In this document: in pieces, positions 1 through 8,487 of the stretch | Layout: every line of letters begins with the position of its first letter | Position numbering within the stretch: the first letter of the stretch is position 1 | Assembly (NCBI GenBank): GCA_934636465.1 | Contig: CAKUAR010000003.1 | Span: forward strand, 1-64,000 | Reading direction: 5' to 3' | DNA length: 64,000 bases | Origin: an uncultured Muribaculaceae bacterium | GTDB lineage: Bacteria; Bacteroidota; Bacteroidia; Bacteroidales; Muribaculaceae | Notes under the pieces: model-generated | The model's input: only the letters and a program-made list of their open reading frames with translations | Databases searched by the model: none | Told to the model about the DNA's origin: nothing | Translations under genes and position numbers: made by a program

Positions 1-27
1 TTGCTCAGAGGTTAGTTGTTTGTACAT

Positions 28-88
28 AAGCAATACAAAATTAATTAATCTTGGGGAGACTTCGGTCTCCTTTTTTTTTGTATTGCTT
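28..88 (+). terminator. Nested intrinsic terminator hairpin
   Basis: A GGAGAC-TTCG-GTCTCC hairpin at 55-70 is followed by nine T residues, the classic form of an intrinsic terminator for a gene left of the window. A second perfect inverted repeat surrounds it: AAGCAATACAAAA at 28-40 pairs with TTTTGTATTGCTT at 76-88. The whole element could therefore fold into a longer two-level stem, and its symmetry would let it stop transcription from either side. Confidence 0.85.
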
Positions 89-404
89 GATTGACTGACG
101 CTGCACACTCTTTGGGGCTGCGCGCCCCAGCCGTTAGGCAAACCTGCGGTGTTTTTCATATTATTTTCACCCACAAGTTTTGCACTTCCATTTTGAATGT
201 ACAATTTGCCGCATTAAGTTGCCGCCACTTCCACTCCGCCACTGCGTTTTTGTGGTATTTGTGGCATGGAAAGCAAATACCACGCGGAAAAATAAAATTT
301 TGCTTGTGATAGTATTTAATTTTGCTAACCTCCACATCACAAAGCATTTTCCAGACGACAAAACAAATTTGAAACTATAACTATAACAAAAAAACAAATT
401 CTAA
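89..404. other. Gene-free upstream region of the first operon
   Basis: Short overlapping open frames here on both strands have no family features, and I treat them as chance. The only signal I see is TAATTTTG at 317-324, a match to the Bacteroidetes -7 box TAnnTTTG. It would start transcription about 75 bases before the first gene. I see no good -33 element at the usual spacing. Confidence 0.5.
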
Positions 405-1172
405 ATGAAACAATCAAGGATTTTAATTGTAGCCATCTGCACCATCTTTGCTCTAAGCCTCTGCAACACGGCATGGGGGCAAGGGTTTATCATTAAAGGC
501 TACAATGACTGGGGGTGGGAAGATTCCTACACAACAACCGAAGTTGACAGCATCACATTTACTGAGAGAAATTGCAAGAATGGGTACAATTATGTGGACC
601 TTGGCCTGCCAAGTGGAGTGTTATGGGCAACCAAGAATGTGGGGGCGGTAAAGGAACGAGAACCTGGGCATATGTTTGCTTTCGGGGAAACCGAGACCAA
701 AGATAACTTCTCAAAGAATAACTATAAATTTTATGATGCCGCATCTGAAACTTACACGAAATACTCTTATTACAATAAACTGACGGAACTCTTACCGGAA
801 GACGATGCTGCCACCGCTAATTGGCGCTCACCATGGAGAATACCAACAGTGGCTGAATACAGAGAATTAAAAGAAAACACAACTGCAAGTTTCCGATATA
901 ACATGTCGGGTGGTGTGTATATAGTGACCTTGCAAAGCAAGAAAAACGGCAACTCAATAAAATTTATATTGCCGGAAGATTACAATATAAAAGAAACTGT
1001 ATATTTTGCTACGCAGTCAATCAACATTGCTCAACTTGAAGACAACAGCCAACGAATTGCTTTTGGCATAAAGCTGTATGGAAGCACAGCTACGCTATAT
1101 ATTCCAAGTCTTTCAAGAGAGTTGGGGGCTTTCGTGCGCCCTGTGCTTGACCCCGAAAACGCACAGCAATAA
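405..1172 (+). CDS. Secreted protein with Bacteroidales 'VDLGLPSG-LWAT-NVGA' domain
   Basis: A 255-residue protein with a signal peptide (residues 1-26, cleavage after about AWG). A short module ending in DSITFT follows, then a domain opening with VDLGLPSGVLWATKNVGA and continuing with FAFGETETK. This domain is very common in Bacteroidales surface proteins and resembles the 'Fibrobacter major paralogous' type. Its biochemical role is unknown. The same signatures recur in the gene at 1719-2459, so the two are paralogues. It is the first gene of a three-gene operon, with a 33-base gap to the next gene. There is no clear C-terminal sorting domain. Likely cell surface or periplasm; function not recognised. 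Confidence 0.85.
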   Translation: MKQSRILIVAICTIFALSLCNTAWGQGFIIKGYNDWGWEDSYTTTEVDSITFTERNCKNGYNYVDLGLPSGVLWATKNVGAVKEREPGHMFAFGETETKDNFSKNNYKFYDAASETYTKYSYYNKLTELLPEDDAATANWRSPWRIPTVAEYRELKENTTASFRYNMSGGVYIVTLQSKKNGNSIKFILPEDYNIKETVYFATQSINIAQLEDNSQRIAFGIKLYGSTATLYIPSLSRELGAFVRPVLDPENAQQ

Positions 1173-1205
1173 CCAATTTTTATTCACAAAACTAAAAAAA
1201 TCAGT

Positions 1206-1691
1206 ATGAAAAAGACATTTATACTTGGTCTCTTGCTGTGCTCGTGCATCACAGCCTTGTGTGGTGAAAGCACAACTATGACCATAATGCTGCGCAACGG
1301 CAACAACGTGACTATGACTTACGACGCAAAGCCTTTTGTAACTTTTATGCCAGACACTATTACAGTAACAACAAACGGCACAGACAAGCAAAAATTCTGC
1401 TTCGGCAACGTGAAAAGCTTTGTTTTTAGAGAAAAAGGAGCATCGGCCGTTGACAATGTGTTGCCAAAAAACGATGTTGATATAAACGTGAAAATAGACC
1501 TCGCATGTGGCGACGTGGCTGTGTCGGGACTGAAACCGGGCAGTTTAGTGACCATATACACGATGAATGGCACTATTGCCAGAAGCTGCAAGTGCGATGC
1601 CAACGGCAATGCGCATCTTTCTACCTCGACCCTGCCAAGTGGGGTGTATGTGGTGCGAGCCGGGCTTGTGAGCTACAAAATGATTAAATAA
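1206..1691 (+). CDS. Small secreted protein with T9SS-type C-terminal sorting domain
   Basis: A 161-residue protein with a signal peptide (about residues 1-20). The middle is a small beta-rich module containing RNGNNVTMTY and ending in KSFVFRE; it recalls the 'NG...DSITF' modules of its two neighbours. The last 70 residues (VNIDLACGDVAVSGLK... to SGVYVVRAGLVSYKMIK) look like a type A sorting domain used by the type IX secretion system. It sits between the two paralogous genes with gaps of 33 and 27 bases, so the three are probably co-transcribed. The function is unknown. It could be a surface anchor or partner for the neighbours, but that is inference. Confidence 0.8.
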   Translation: MKKTFILGLLLCSCITALCGESTTMTIMLRNGNNVTMTYDAKPFVTFMPDTITVTTNGTDKQKFCFGNVKSFVFREKGASAVDNVLPKNDVDINVKIDLACGDVAVSGLKPGSLVTIYTMNGTIARSCKCDANGNAHLSTSTLPSGVYVVRAGLVSYKMIK

Positions 1692-1718
1692 TAAAATGAA
1701 ACTTATACGCAACTGATT

Positions 1719-2459
1719 ATGAAAAATATACTTAGACTGCTATTTGCGCTTGCAGCATTATGCAACTTAACCAATACGACTTCGGCACAAAACACAATCT
1801 CACTCTGGAAAAATGGTATTGAAATCAAAACATTCACCATTGAACAACTTGATACAATCGTGTTTTTGCCAAGTGCGAACGTGAGTACCGGCGACGTGAC
1901 AATCAACGGACATGAATTTGTGGACCTGGACCTGCCGAGCGGACTTTTGTGGGCAACCTGCAATGTGGGGGCAAAAAAGCCTACTGAATCAGGGTCTAAA
2001 TTTGCATGGGGCGAAACAGAGACCAAAGACAATTACACGGAAAAAAATTACAAGTTCTATGATGCCGCAAACAAATACTCAAAATATAACAAGATTGACA
2101 AGAAAACTCGCCTTGAGACTATTGATGATGCCGCTATGGTTAACTGGGGAAATGCTTGTCGCATGCCTAAAGAGACCGAATTTGACGAATTGAAAGATAA
2201 TTGCACTTTTATGTGGATTACCATAGACGGTGTAAGTGGAATGTTGGCAACAGGTAAAAATGGCAAAAACATATTTTTCCCGGCAACAACATCTCTGTTC
2301 AATGAAGATAGAGATGAATACTGGTCGGTTGATAAGCAAGCCGACGATGAGTATTTCCACAGTCCGACCATACTAAGAGTTTGTGGAGATGGGTTTCAAG
2401 TTGTAACTACTCCCAGAAGCCTTCCATGCTATGTGCGGCCTGTGTCAACACGACAATAA
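1719..2459 (+). CDS. Secreted paralogue with VDLDLPSG-LWATCNVGA domain
   Basis: A 246-residue protein with a signal peptide (residues 1-23, ending in TTSA). It has a short module (LWKNGIEIKTFTIEQLDTIVF), then the domain VDLDLPSGLLWATCNVGA ... FAWGETETKDNY ... KNYKFYDAA. This matches the order and much of the wording of the protein at 405-1172 and implies an old tandem duplication with a third gene lying between the copies. Both end in a similar ...CYVRPV or FVRPV stretch. The operon ends here, and a strong bidirectional terminator follows 31 bases later. Surface location is likely; biochemical role not recognised. Confidence 0.85.
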   Translation: MKNILRLLFALAALCNLTNTTSAQNTISLWKNGIEIKTFTIEQLDTIVFLPSANVSTGDVTINGHEFVDLDLPSGLLWATCNVGAKKPTESGSKFAWGETETKDNYTEKNYKFYDAANKYSKYNKIDKKTRLETIDDAAMVNWGNACRMPKETEFDELKDNCTFMWITIDGVSGMLATGKNGKNIFFPATTSLFNEDRDEYWSVDKQADDEYFHSPTILRVCGDGFQVVTTPRSLPCYVRPVSTRQ

Positions 2460-2490
2460 AAACTCTACACGACATAAGCACAAAAACAAA

Positions 2491-2532
2491 AGAATGGCGT
2501 GCCTTGATGTTTTGGCACGCCATTCTTATTGT
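2491..2532. terminator. Bidirectional terminator between convergent operons
   Basis: A perfect 13-bp stem, AGAATGGCGTGCC at 2491-2503 with GGCACGCCATTCT at 2514-2526, has a 10-base loop. It lies between the plus-strand three-gene operon and the minus-strand GH43/GH78 operon. T-rich sequence follows on the minus strand (complement of CAAAAACAAA) and a shorter one on the plus strand, so it likely serves both. Confidence 0.85.
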
Positions 2533-2569
2533 CCGTTTACTTGATGTTGATATGCGTCAGCGCTTATGA

Positions 2570-3895
2570 TTATTCAAACTTGAATGATTGCACATTAAAC
2601 AGGTTAACGTCTTCTTTTCCAGAAAAGCGCATATACACCGGGTGAACACCACTTATCTTGTCGGTCACATCTACGGTGATTGTCACTGGGTCAACGCCAT
2701 TGCCCTTAGGCACGTCAAAACTTGCCAGCACCGGCAGGCACAAATTGTTGGCAAACACAGTGATGTGTCCACCCTCAAGCGGAGTGAGCGTGATGGTGAA
2801 CTTCTTGGGCTGCTTCTTGAAGTCGAAATACTTCCACACGGCAGTGTTGAGGTTGCGCACACTGGTGAGCCACTCGGTGGTGTCGTTTTTCAGCTCTACA
2901 CGCACATTGCCTGTGAGAGTGCAAGCCCGTGCGGCGTCCATGTTCACTGTAGGGTCGAGCGGACCGTCGGCTCCCTGTGTGGTCATTTCAGCCTCGTTGA
3001 TAGTGCCGTCAGGGTTAAACGTGATTGGCTCAACGCAAGCCTTGCGCATCGACACCACGCCATTGGTGGCTCGGTGATAGAACACATACCACTTGCCCTT
3101 ATACTCCACTATGCTTCCGTGATTGTTCCACACATTTGGGTCGCACCCGAAATTGTCAACTATTATTCCGCCATATTTGAATGGGCCGTATGGCGAGTGG
3201 CCATAAGAGTAGCCTATCGACGTGGCCATGCCGTGGCGGCCAATGTTGGCATACACTAGATAGTAGATGCCATTTCGCTTAATCATTTGTATGCCCTCGT
3301 GAAAGCAGTGGTCTTTCTCTGTGATTATACTGTCGCGATAAGTGGTCCAATCCACCTCGTGCATGTTTGGCTTCATCTTTGCCACCTTGCCGGCAAACTG
3401 CCCCCAGTAGAGATACATTTGTCCGTCATCGTCTTGGAAAAATGCCGGGTCTATCTGCGTTACGCCCTTCAGCAGCTGGCCGTGCTTAAATGGGCCGTAT
3501 GGCTTGCTTGCCGTGGCTATGCCCTGCACCTCACCAGCACCAGAATTGCTGTAAACGAGATAATAAGTGTTGCCTTTCTTAATGCAGTCGGGGGCATACA
3601 AGTCACCGTCGAAATAATCTACCTGGTCGTTTTTGCCCACGCTTGCAAACGTGTCGTGATACTCAGTCCAGTGAGTGAGGTCGGAACTTGCCCACACGTC
3701 GTAGTATTTTGAGCAATAATAGTTCTTGCTGTCGTCGCGCGAACCATAGAGATACACCTTGCCGTCGAAAACACGTGCGGCAGGGTCGCTCATAAACTTG
3801 CCCATGGGCACAATAGGATTGAGAGCCACGGCCTGTGAGCTAATCATCAAGGCCACGGCTCCCAAAATGCTTGAGAGTTTTATATTTTTATTCAT
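2570..3895 (-). CDS. Secreted glycoside hydrolase family 43
   Basis: A 441-residue protein with a signal peptide (residues 1-25). It has the GH43 five-bladed propeller signatures. Asp37 in SDPAARVFDGKVYLYGS is the likely base, Asp149 in QIDPAFFQDDDG the pKa modulator, and Glu200 in CFHEGIQM the acid; the spacing fits the family triad. A beta-sandwich-like C-terminus (about 320-441) may bind carbohydrate. GH43 enzymes cleave arabinose, xylose or galactose residues; the subfamily cannot be settled by eye. The start overlaps the end of the upstream GH78 gene by 8 bases, so the two are translationally linked and probably act on the same rhamnose- and arabinose-bearing glycan. Confidence 0.9.
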   Translation of the reverse strand: MNKNIKLSSILGAVALMISSQAVALNPIVPMGKFMSDPAARVFDGKVYLYGSRDDSKNYYCSKYYDVWASSDLTHWTEYHDTFASVGKNDQVDYFDGDLYAPDCIKKGNTYYLVYSNSGAGEVQGIATASKPYGPFKHGQLLKGVTQIDPAFFQDDDGQMYLYWGQFAGKVAKMKPNMHEVDWTTYRDSIITEKDHCFHEGIQMIKRNGIYYLVYANIGRHGMATSIGYSYGHSPYGPFKYGGIIVDNFGCDPNVWNNHGSIVEYKGKWYVFYHRATNGVVSMRKACVEPITFNPDGTINEAEMTTQGADGPLDPTVNMDAARACTLTGNVRVELKNDTTEWLTSVRNLNTAVWKYFDFKKQPKKFTITLTPLEGGHITVFANNLCLPVLASFDVPKGNGVDPVTITVDVTDKISGVHPVYMRFSGKEDVNLFNVQSFKFE

Positions 3896-5621
3896 AAACC
3901 ACCTTCACGCCGGCAGGAGCCTCCACTTGAGGCACAGCCTTGCCGTTGGCGTCTTTAGTAACTTTAATTTTCACAATGCCTTGAGGAGTGGGGAACGTGC
4001 CTTCAGCCCAGTTGAGGTTGCCAAGATGCGGAGTGACCTTGATGGTCTTGCAGCCAGGCTCCACCGGACGCACGCCAAGCACATTTTGAGTGAGATAGAT
4101 GGCAGGACCAGAAGCCCAACCATGAGCTAAGCTCAAGCGGAGACCCTTGTAGCAGAAGTCGCCGCCATCGGCATGAATGTCGTATTTGCCTTCGGGTACA
4201 AACTCGTCGATGCGGCCGGCATTGGCAACAAACTTATAAGTCAAATCCTCCCAGAAAGTTGTGGCGCCGAGGTCGAGCATAGCACCCCAGTATTTTGAGA
4301 TGTCGTCGAGAGCCTGCTGATAGTGACCAGTGCGGGCAAGTGCCTCGGTGGCATAGTAGCCATAGAATGTGGAGTATTGGTCCATGCCGTTGTTTATGAT
4401 GTTTTGAGCATCTTTCTTAGGGTTTTTCGACAAACCAGAGAGCACATAGAGGCTCGAAGCCTGTGTGTTCTTGTGGTGGTCGGGGCGATGCTTGCGCAAG
4501 AGCTTGATGAGCTGCTCGCAACGCTGCACAAGGGCTTGGTCGCCAGTGTAGGTGCCTATGTTCTTGGCTGCATCAAACGTCATGATACACAAAGCCTGCA
4601 TACCGGCATGCACCACCACCGAGTCAGGTGAAGTTGGCCAGTCAAGGAAGCCGCCTTTAATTTTCTCACGGCCGGTCTTGGGGTCGATGTTTTGTGCCAC
4701 TTGTTCCACAAGTCCTTTGATATATGGCAGTTGAGCCTTCAGATATGGCAAGTTGCCCTCATACATGAAGAGGTCGTATTGGTTGATAATCCACCACAGC
4801 GAGTAAGACGGCATGCCGTTTTGCCACTGGGGCAGAGGATAACCTGTGCTGCCAAAGTCGAGTGCCTTGTGCACGAGGTCGAATGCCGGAGAGCCAAACA
4901 CATTGCAAATGGTGAGGATTTCGGGGTTCAAGTCGCCGAGCCACACAAGGCGGTCGCGCTTGATGCCGTCCCAAATGTATTCCTGCATATTCTCTTGCAC
5001 TGTGTAGGCAGCGGTGCTCCAAATCTTGTTGAGACGCTCGTTGTCGCACTTGAATGTGCCCAGATAGTCGTAGTCGCGGAAGCGGTGAATTGCTTGCACG
5101 GCGCGGAGGTCAAACTCCACATCTTTGTCGAGCAGGTCGATGCGCACAAAGCGGAAACCAGAGAAGCCCGTGGTGGCAGAGCCAAGCCAAGGCAACTGGA
5201 TTGTGAACTCGCGCATAGCGTGGTCGTTGGTCGGGTTTTTCTTGCCGTCGCGGGCAATCTGGCTCATGGCCTCGGTGACCGACTCGCCATAGGTGACGCG
5301 AATACTCACAGGTTTGTTGTTTGGACGTATACCGGCAAAAATTTTGAGTCCGGCATGCATTTCTTTGCCAAAGTCAATGAGCAGTGATGCCGTGTGAGAG
5401 GCATCGCTCCTCATCACCACACAGTGGTTGTCGTTAACGGCAACCTGGCCGCTGAACGGCTCGGTGAGAATGTCGGCGTTTTTCACATAGTTTCCAGATT
5501 TGTCAGAAGTCCACATGACGCGTGTGGGTGTCACGTACTTCTCAATAATCTCCGGAGAGCCTGCAAAAGCGTTGGCAACGCACAGGCAGACCATAGCAAC
5601 TAATAAATTAATTTTCTTCAC
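3888..5621 (-). CDS. Secreted GH78-type alpha-L-rhamnosidase
   Basis: A 577-residue protein with a signal peptide (residues 1-20). A beta-sandwich region at about 30-190 precedes an (alpha/alpha)6 barrel. The barrel motif WDGIKRDRLVWLGD carries the acidic residues Asp218, Asp223 and Asp230, which line up with the catalytic and sugar-binding cluster of GH78. A small C-terminal beta domain (about 500-577) follows, as in the family. It is shorter than many GH78 enzymes because extra N-terminal modules are absent. It would release terminal L-rhamnose from plant pectin side chains or bacterial glycans, feeding the rhamnose operon at the right end of the window. It is first in a two-gene operon with GH43. 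Confidence 0.9.
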   Translation of the reverse strand: MKKINLLVAMVCLCVANAFAGSPEIIEKYVTPTRVMWTSDKSGNYVKNADILTEPFSGQVAVNDNHCVVMRSDASHTASLLIDFGKEMHAGLKIFAGIRPNNKPVSIRVTYGESVTEAMSQIARDGKKNPTNDHAMREFTIQLPWLGSATTGFSGFRFVRIDLLDKDVEFDLRAVQAIHRFRDYDYLGTFKCDNERLNKIWSTAAYTVQENMQEYIWDGIKRDRLVWLGDLNPEILTICNVFGSPAFDLVHKALDFGSTGYPLPQWQNGMPSYSLWWIINQYDLFMYEGNLPYLKAQLPYIKGLVEQVAQNIDPKTGREKIKGGFLDWPTSPDSVVVHAGMQALCIMTFDAAKNIGTYTGDQALVQRCEQLIKLLRKHRPDHHKNTQASSLYVLSGLSKNPKKDAQNIINNGMDQYSTFYGYYATEALARTGHYQQALDDISKYWGAMLDLGATTFWEDLTYKFVANAGRIDEFVPEGKYDIHADGGDFCYKGLRLSLAHGWASGPAIYLTQNVLGVRPVEPGCKTIKVTPHLGNLNWAEGTFPTPQGIVKIKVTKDANGKAVPQVEAPAGVKVVYE

Positions 5622-5670
5622 AACTGTTATTGTTTTAGTTTATATTAATAAATCATTATGTGTTTCTCCA

Positions 5671-5678
5671 CAAAGATA
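5671..5678 (-). promoter_or_regulatory. Probable -7 box of the GH78-GH43 operon
   Basis: The minus strand reads TATCTTTG here, matching TAnnTTTG, about 50 bases before the GH78 start codon. A -33 element at the usual distance is not convincing. Confidence 0.5.
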
Positions 5679-5717
5679 AAAAAATTAATTCGCTTAGCTC
5701 ATTGTCGCCACACAAAA

Positions 5718-5749
5718 TTTGTAGCCGTCACCTTATTTGCATACCTTTG
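5718..5749 (+). promoter_or_regulatory. Bacteroidetes-type promoter (TTTG-N20-TACCTTTG)
   Basis: TTTG at 5718-5721, exactly 20 bases, then TACCTTTG at 5742-5749. Both boxes match the Bacteroidetes housekeeping sigma consensus. It would drive the GH71/GH99-like gene with a leader of about 60 bases. Confidence 0.75.
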
Positions 5750-5816
5750 CATAAGGGCACACAAGCCCAACTAATTGCAACATTTTTGACATAACTTTTT
5801 CCTCATCATCATCTGA

Positions 5817-8450
5817 ATGAAACATATCCGCACACTTTTGCTTGCAGCAGCAATGGCTGTCACAGCCGCTTTTGCCAATGCCGCAACACCGCATTTCAGC
5901 CTCAACGTGACCATAACCGTGACACACGCCGGAGGCGGCATAATCATCTCTCCCGACAAGCTGGCCAAAAACTACTTGATGTGGGAGTTTGTGAAAAACG
6001 GCACCGAAAGCTACATCTGCCGCCATGTGTTTGTTGGTGGCAACGACTACTACGACGATGTGCCCACGCAGACGTTTGACCTGAAAGCCAACACCAAGGT
6101 GAAGCTTGACGTGGAAGGCAGTGTTGTGAAAACATACATCAACGGCACGCTAATCGACACCTTCACCGACACCCGCAGTGTGCTGCGCAACGACTCAATA
6201 GGATTTTATGCCAGCAACCTCAACAACGAGAAGCAAATCGTGGCTTTCGATGACGTGACAGCAAAGCGCATAGCCGACGACGGCGCAGAAACCACCTACA
6301 TCGACACCGATTTCAGCTCTAACACCAAGACTTATTTCGATGAGAAATTCGTCAAGACCATCAACGGAAACCCCAAACTCTATCTCAATCCGTCAAGCCG
6401 CACCGACATCAAGGTGATTGTCAAATACCCCTATAACAATCACGACAACGAAGACTATGTGAAGATTGACCCAATGAGCGACACCTGGGTCACCGAAGAC
6501 GACCTTGGCAGAGTGGTGGCAAGCGCCGACAATGTGGTGACCAACAACGCCATCGGCAAAAAGTCGAAAGTGGGCATTTTCTACTATGTGTGGCACGGAC
6601 AGCACGGCGACGAGATTAAAGACGTGACCAAGCTGCTGGCAAAAGACCCAGTTAACCCAGCCTGGGGCAACCCCGGCCAGCCACACTGGTGGGGTGAGCC
6701 TGCCATGGGCTACTACAAGGGCGGCGACCCGTTTATCATAGCCAAGCACATGCAGATGCTCGTAGATGCCGGTATCGACTTCTTGTTTTTTGACATGACA
6801 AACGCGCTAATCTATAGCAAAAACGTGCTGGCCGTGATGAAAGAAATTGACCGACGTCGCAAGCTGGGGCTTAAAGCTCCGCAGCTGGCGTGCATGTTTC
6901 ACTCCGCACCAGGCACCACGCTCAAGAAAGCCTACATAGGTTTCTATAAGCACAACCCCTATAACAACAATGACATCTGGTTTCACTGGCAAGGCAAGCC
7001 GCTCGCCCTCGTTGACGCCAACGACGACGAGGTGAAGGCTCTGCCGGCAAGCATACGCGACTACTTCACCATGCGCTTCAGCTGGGCTTGGCTCAACGGA
7101 AAAATTGAGAACGCCTGGCCTTGGCTCGAAAACTATCCGCAGCAGCCGGGCTGGACAACAGGCAACGACGGCAACAAGGAAACCGAGCAGCTCACCGTGT
7201 GCGTGGCGCAACACGCCTCCACAAAAATAGGCCGCAGCTACCACAACAAGGTGGAGCCAAACTTCGACAAATATGGCGTATGCAAGGAAACGCCATACGG
7301 CTACAACTTTGCCGAGCAGTGGAAACGCGCATTTGAGATTCACCCTCCGGTGCTCATGATTACGCAGTGGAACGAGTGGATTGCCGGCCGCTACATAGCG
7401 CAAAGTGAGAGCGAATTTAATGGCATACGCCCAGGAGCTCCTCACCGCATAGGCGAAAGCATATTCATCGACGAATATAACCAGGAATTCAGCCGAGACT
7501 CCGAGCCGAGTCGCAATCCGCTCATTCGCGACAACTACTATATGCAACTCATATCCAACATGCGCAAATACAAGGGTGCAAGAAAAATACCTGTGCCCAC
7601 GGTGAGCAAGGAAATTGACATTGACGGCAGCTTTGCGCAGTGGGACAACATAGACCCCAAGTTCATCGACGAGCCTGGCGACGTGGATTTCACGTCAGAA
7701 ACTGCCCAACAGCATGGCGTTGACTCCGTGACCAACGACATTGTGCTGTGCCGCGTGACCAAGGACATCAATTCGCTGTATTTCTATGCCCAGACACGCA
7801 CCGACATAGCTGGCATGACCAAGGCCACAAAAAGCCGCCACATGTCTATCCTGATTAATTCCGACCGCATGTATAACACCGGCTGGTATGGCTACGACTA
7901 CATGATTAGCCCCGATGACAACATGGGCATGGCTGTTTATGCCTACAACAAGGAAACCTCGGCATGGGTTGAGACCGCCAAAGCCAAATATCGCATAAAG
8001 GGCAACCAAATGATGGTGGCTGTTGACAAAGCTGCCCTGAAACTCACCGGCGACAAGACTTTCGACTTCAAATGGGTGGACAATGTGCTTAAAAGCACAA
8101 CCGACATTCTCGACTTCTATGCCAGCGGAGAGTGTGCGCCAAACGGACGCTTCAACTACCGCTACAAAGGCGCCGAACTGCCATCGTCGGGCGTGGAGCT
8201 GGTGGGCAGCACCGACGCCACGGCTCTGCACATCACACGTCCGGCAAGCGATGTGCTCAATGTGGAGTTTGAAGCCTCGGCAACAGGCAAGGCCGCTGTA
8301 ACTGTCTATAACCTGCAAGGCATAGTGGTGGCCAAGACGCACACAACCGTGGCACAGGGAGCCAACATGATGGTGCTCAACTGCCCACAACGCCAAGTGA
8401 TAGTGAAAGTTGACATAGACGGCAAAACTCTCACTGGGCGAAATTTCTGA
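5817..8450 (+). CDS. Large secreted GH71/GH99-like protein with T9SS-type tail
   Basis: An 877-residue protein with a signal peptide (1-22). Four regions can be seen. A concanavalin-like beta region (about 25-165) is followed by a GH71/GH99-like TIM-barrel region (about 225-570) with VGIFYYVWHG, GEPAMGYY, LVDAGIDFLFFDMTNA and ITQWNEW. A DOMON/CBM9-like beta region lies at about 600-790 (IDIDGSFAQWDNI onward), and a degenerate sorting-like C-terminus at about 800-877. Similar proteins are usually annotated 'glycoside hydrolase family 71/99-like'; the substrate is unknown. It is divergent from the GH78-GH43 operon, which suggests a shared glycan target. Catalytic acids cannot be assigned with confidence; the glutamate of QWNEW is a candidate. 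Confidence 0.75.
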   Translation: MKHIRTLLLAAAMAVTAAFANAATPHFSLNVTITVTHAGGGIIISPDKLAKNYLMWEFVKNGTESYICRHVFVGGNDYYDDVPTQTFDLKANTKVKLDVEGSVVKTYINGTLIDTFTDTRSVLRNDSIGFYASNLNNEKQIVAFDDVTAKRIADDGAETTYIDTDFSSNTKTYFDEKFVKTINGNPKLYLNPSSRTDIKVIVKYPYNNHDNEDYVKIDPMSDTWVTEDDLGRVVASADNVVTNNAIGKKSKVGIFYYVWHGQHGDEIKDVTKLLAKDPVNPAWGNPGQPHWWGEPAMGYYKGGDPFIIAKHMQMLVDAGIDFLFFDMTNALIYSKNVLAVMKEIDRRRKLGLKAPQLACMFHSAPGTTLKKAYIGFYKHNPYNNNDIWFHWQGKPLALVDANDDEVKALPASIRDYFTMRFSWAWLNGKIENAWPWLENYPQQPGWTTGNDGNKETEQLTVCVAQHASTKIGRSYHNKVEPNFDKYGVCKETPYGYNFAEQWKRAFEIHPPVLMITQWNEWIAGRYIAQSESEFNGIRPGAPHRIGESIFIDEYNQEFSRDSEPSRNPLIRDNYYMQLISNMRKYKGARKIPVPTVSKEIDIDGSFAQWDNIDPKFIDEPGDVDFTSETAQQHGVDSVTNDIVLCRVTKDINSLYFYAQTRTDIAGMTKATKSRHMSILINSDRMYNTGWYGYDYMISPDDNMGMAVYAYNKETSAWVETAKAKYRIKGNQMMVAVDKAALKLTGDKTFDFKWVDNVLKSTTDILDFYASGECAPNGRFNYRYKGAELPSSGVELVGSTDATALHITRPASDVLNVEFEASATGKAAVTVYNLQGIVVAKTHTTVAQGANMMVLNCPQRQVIVKVDIDGKTLTGRNF

Positions 8451-8487
8451 TTTTTATTTTATCACAATTATGCTTTAACCATCAACG

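Noticed and set aside
156..397. Short frames on both strands before the first gene
   Set aside because: They overlap each other, lack family features and cover the likely promoter at 317-324.
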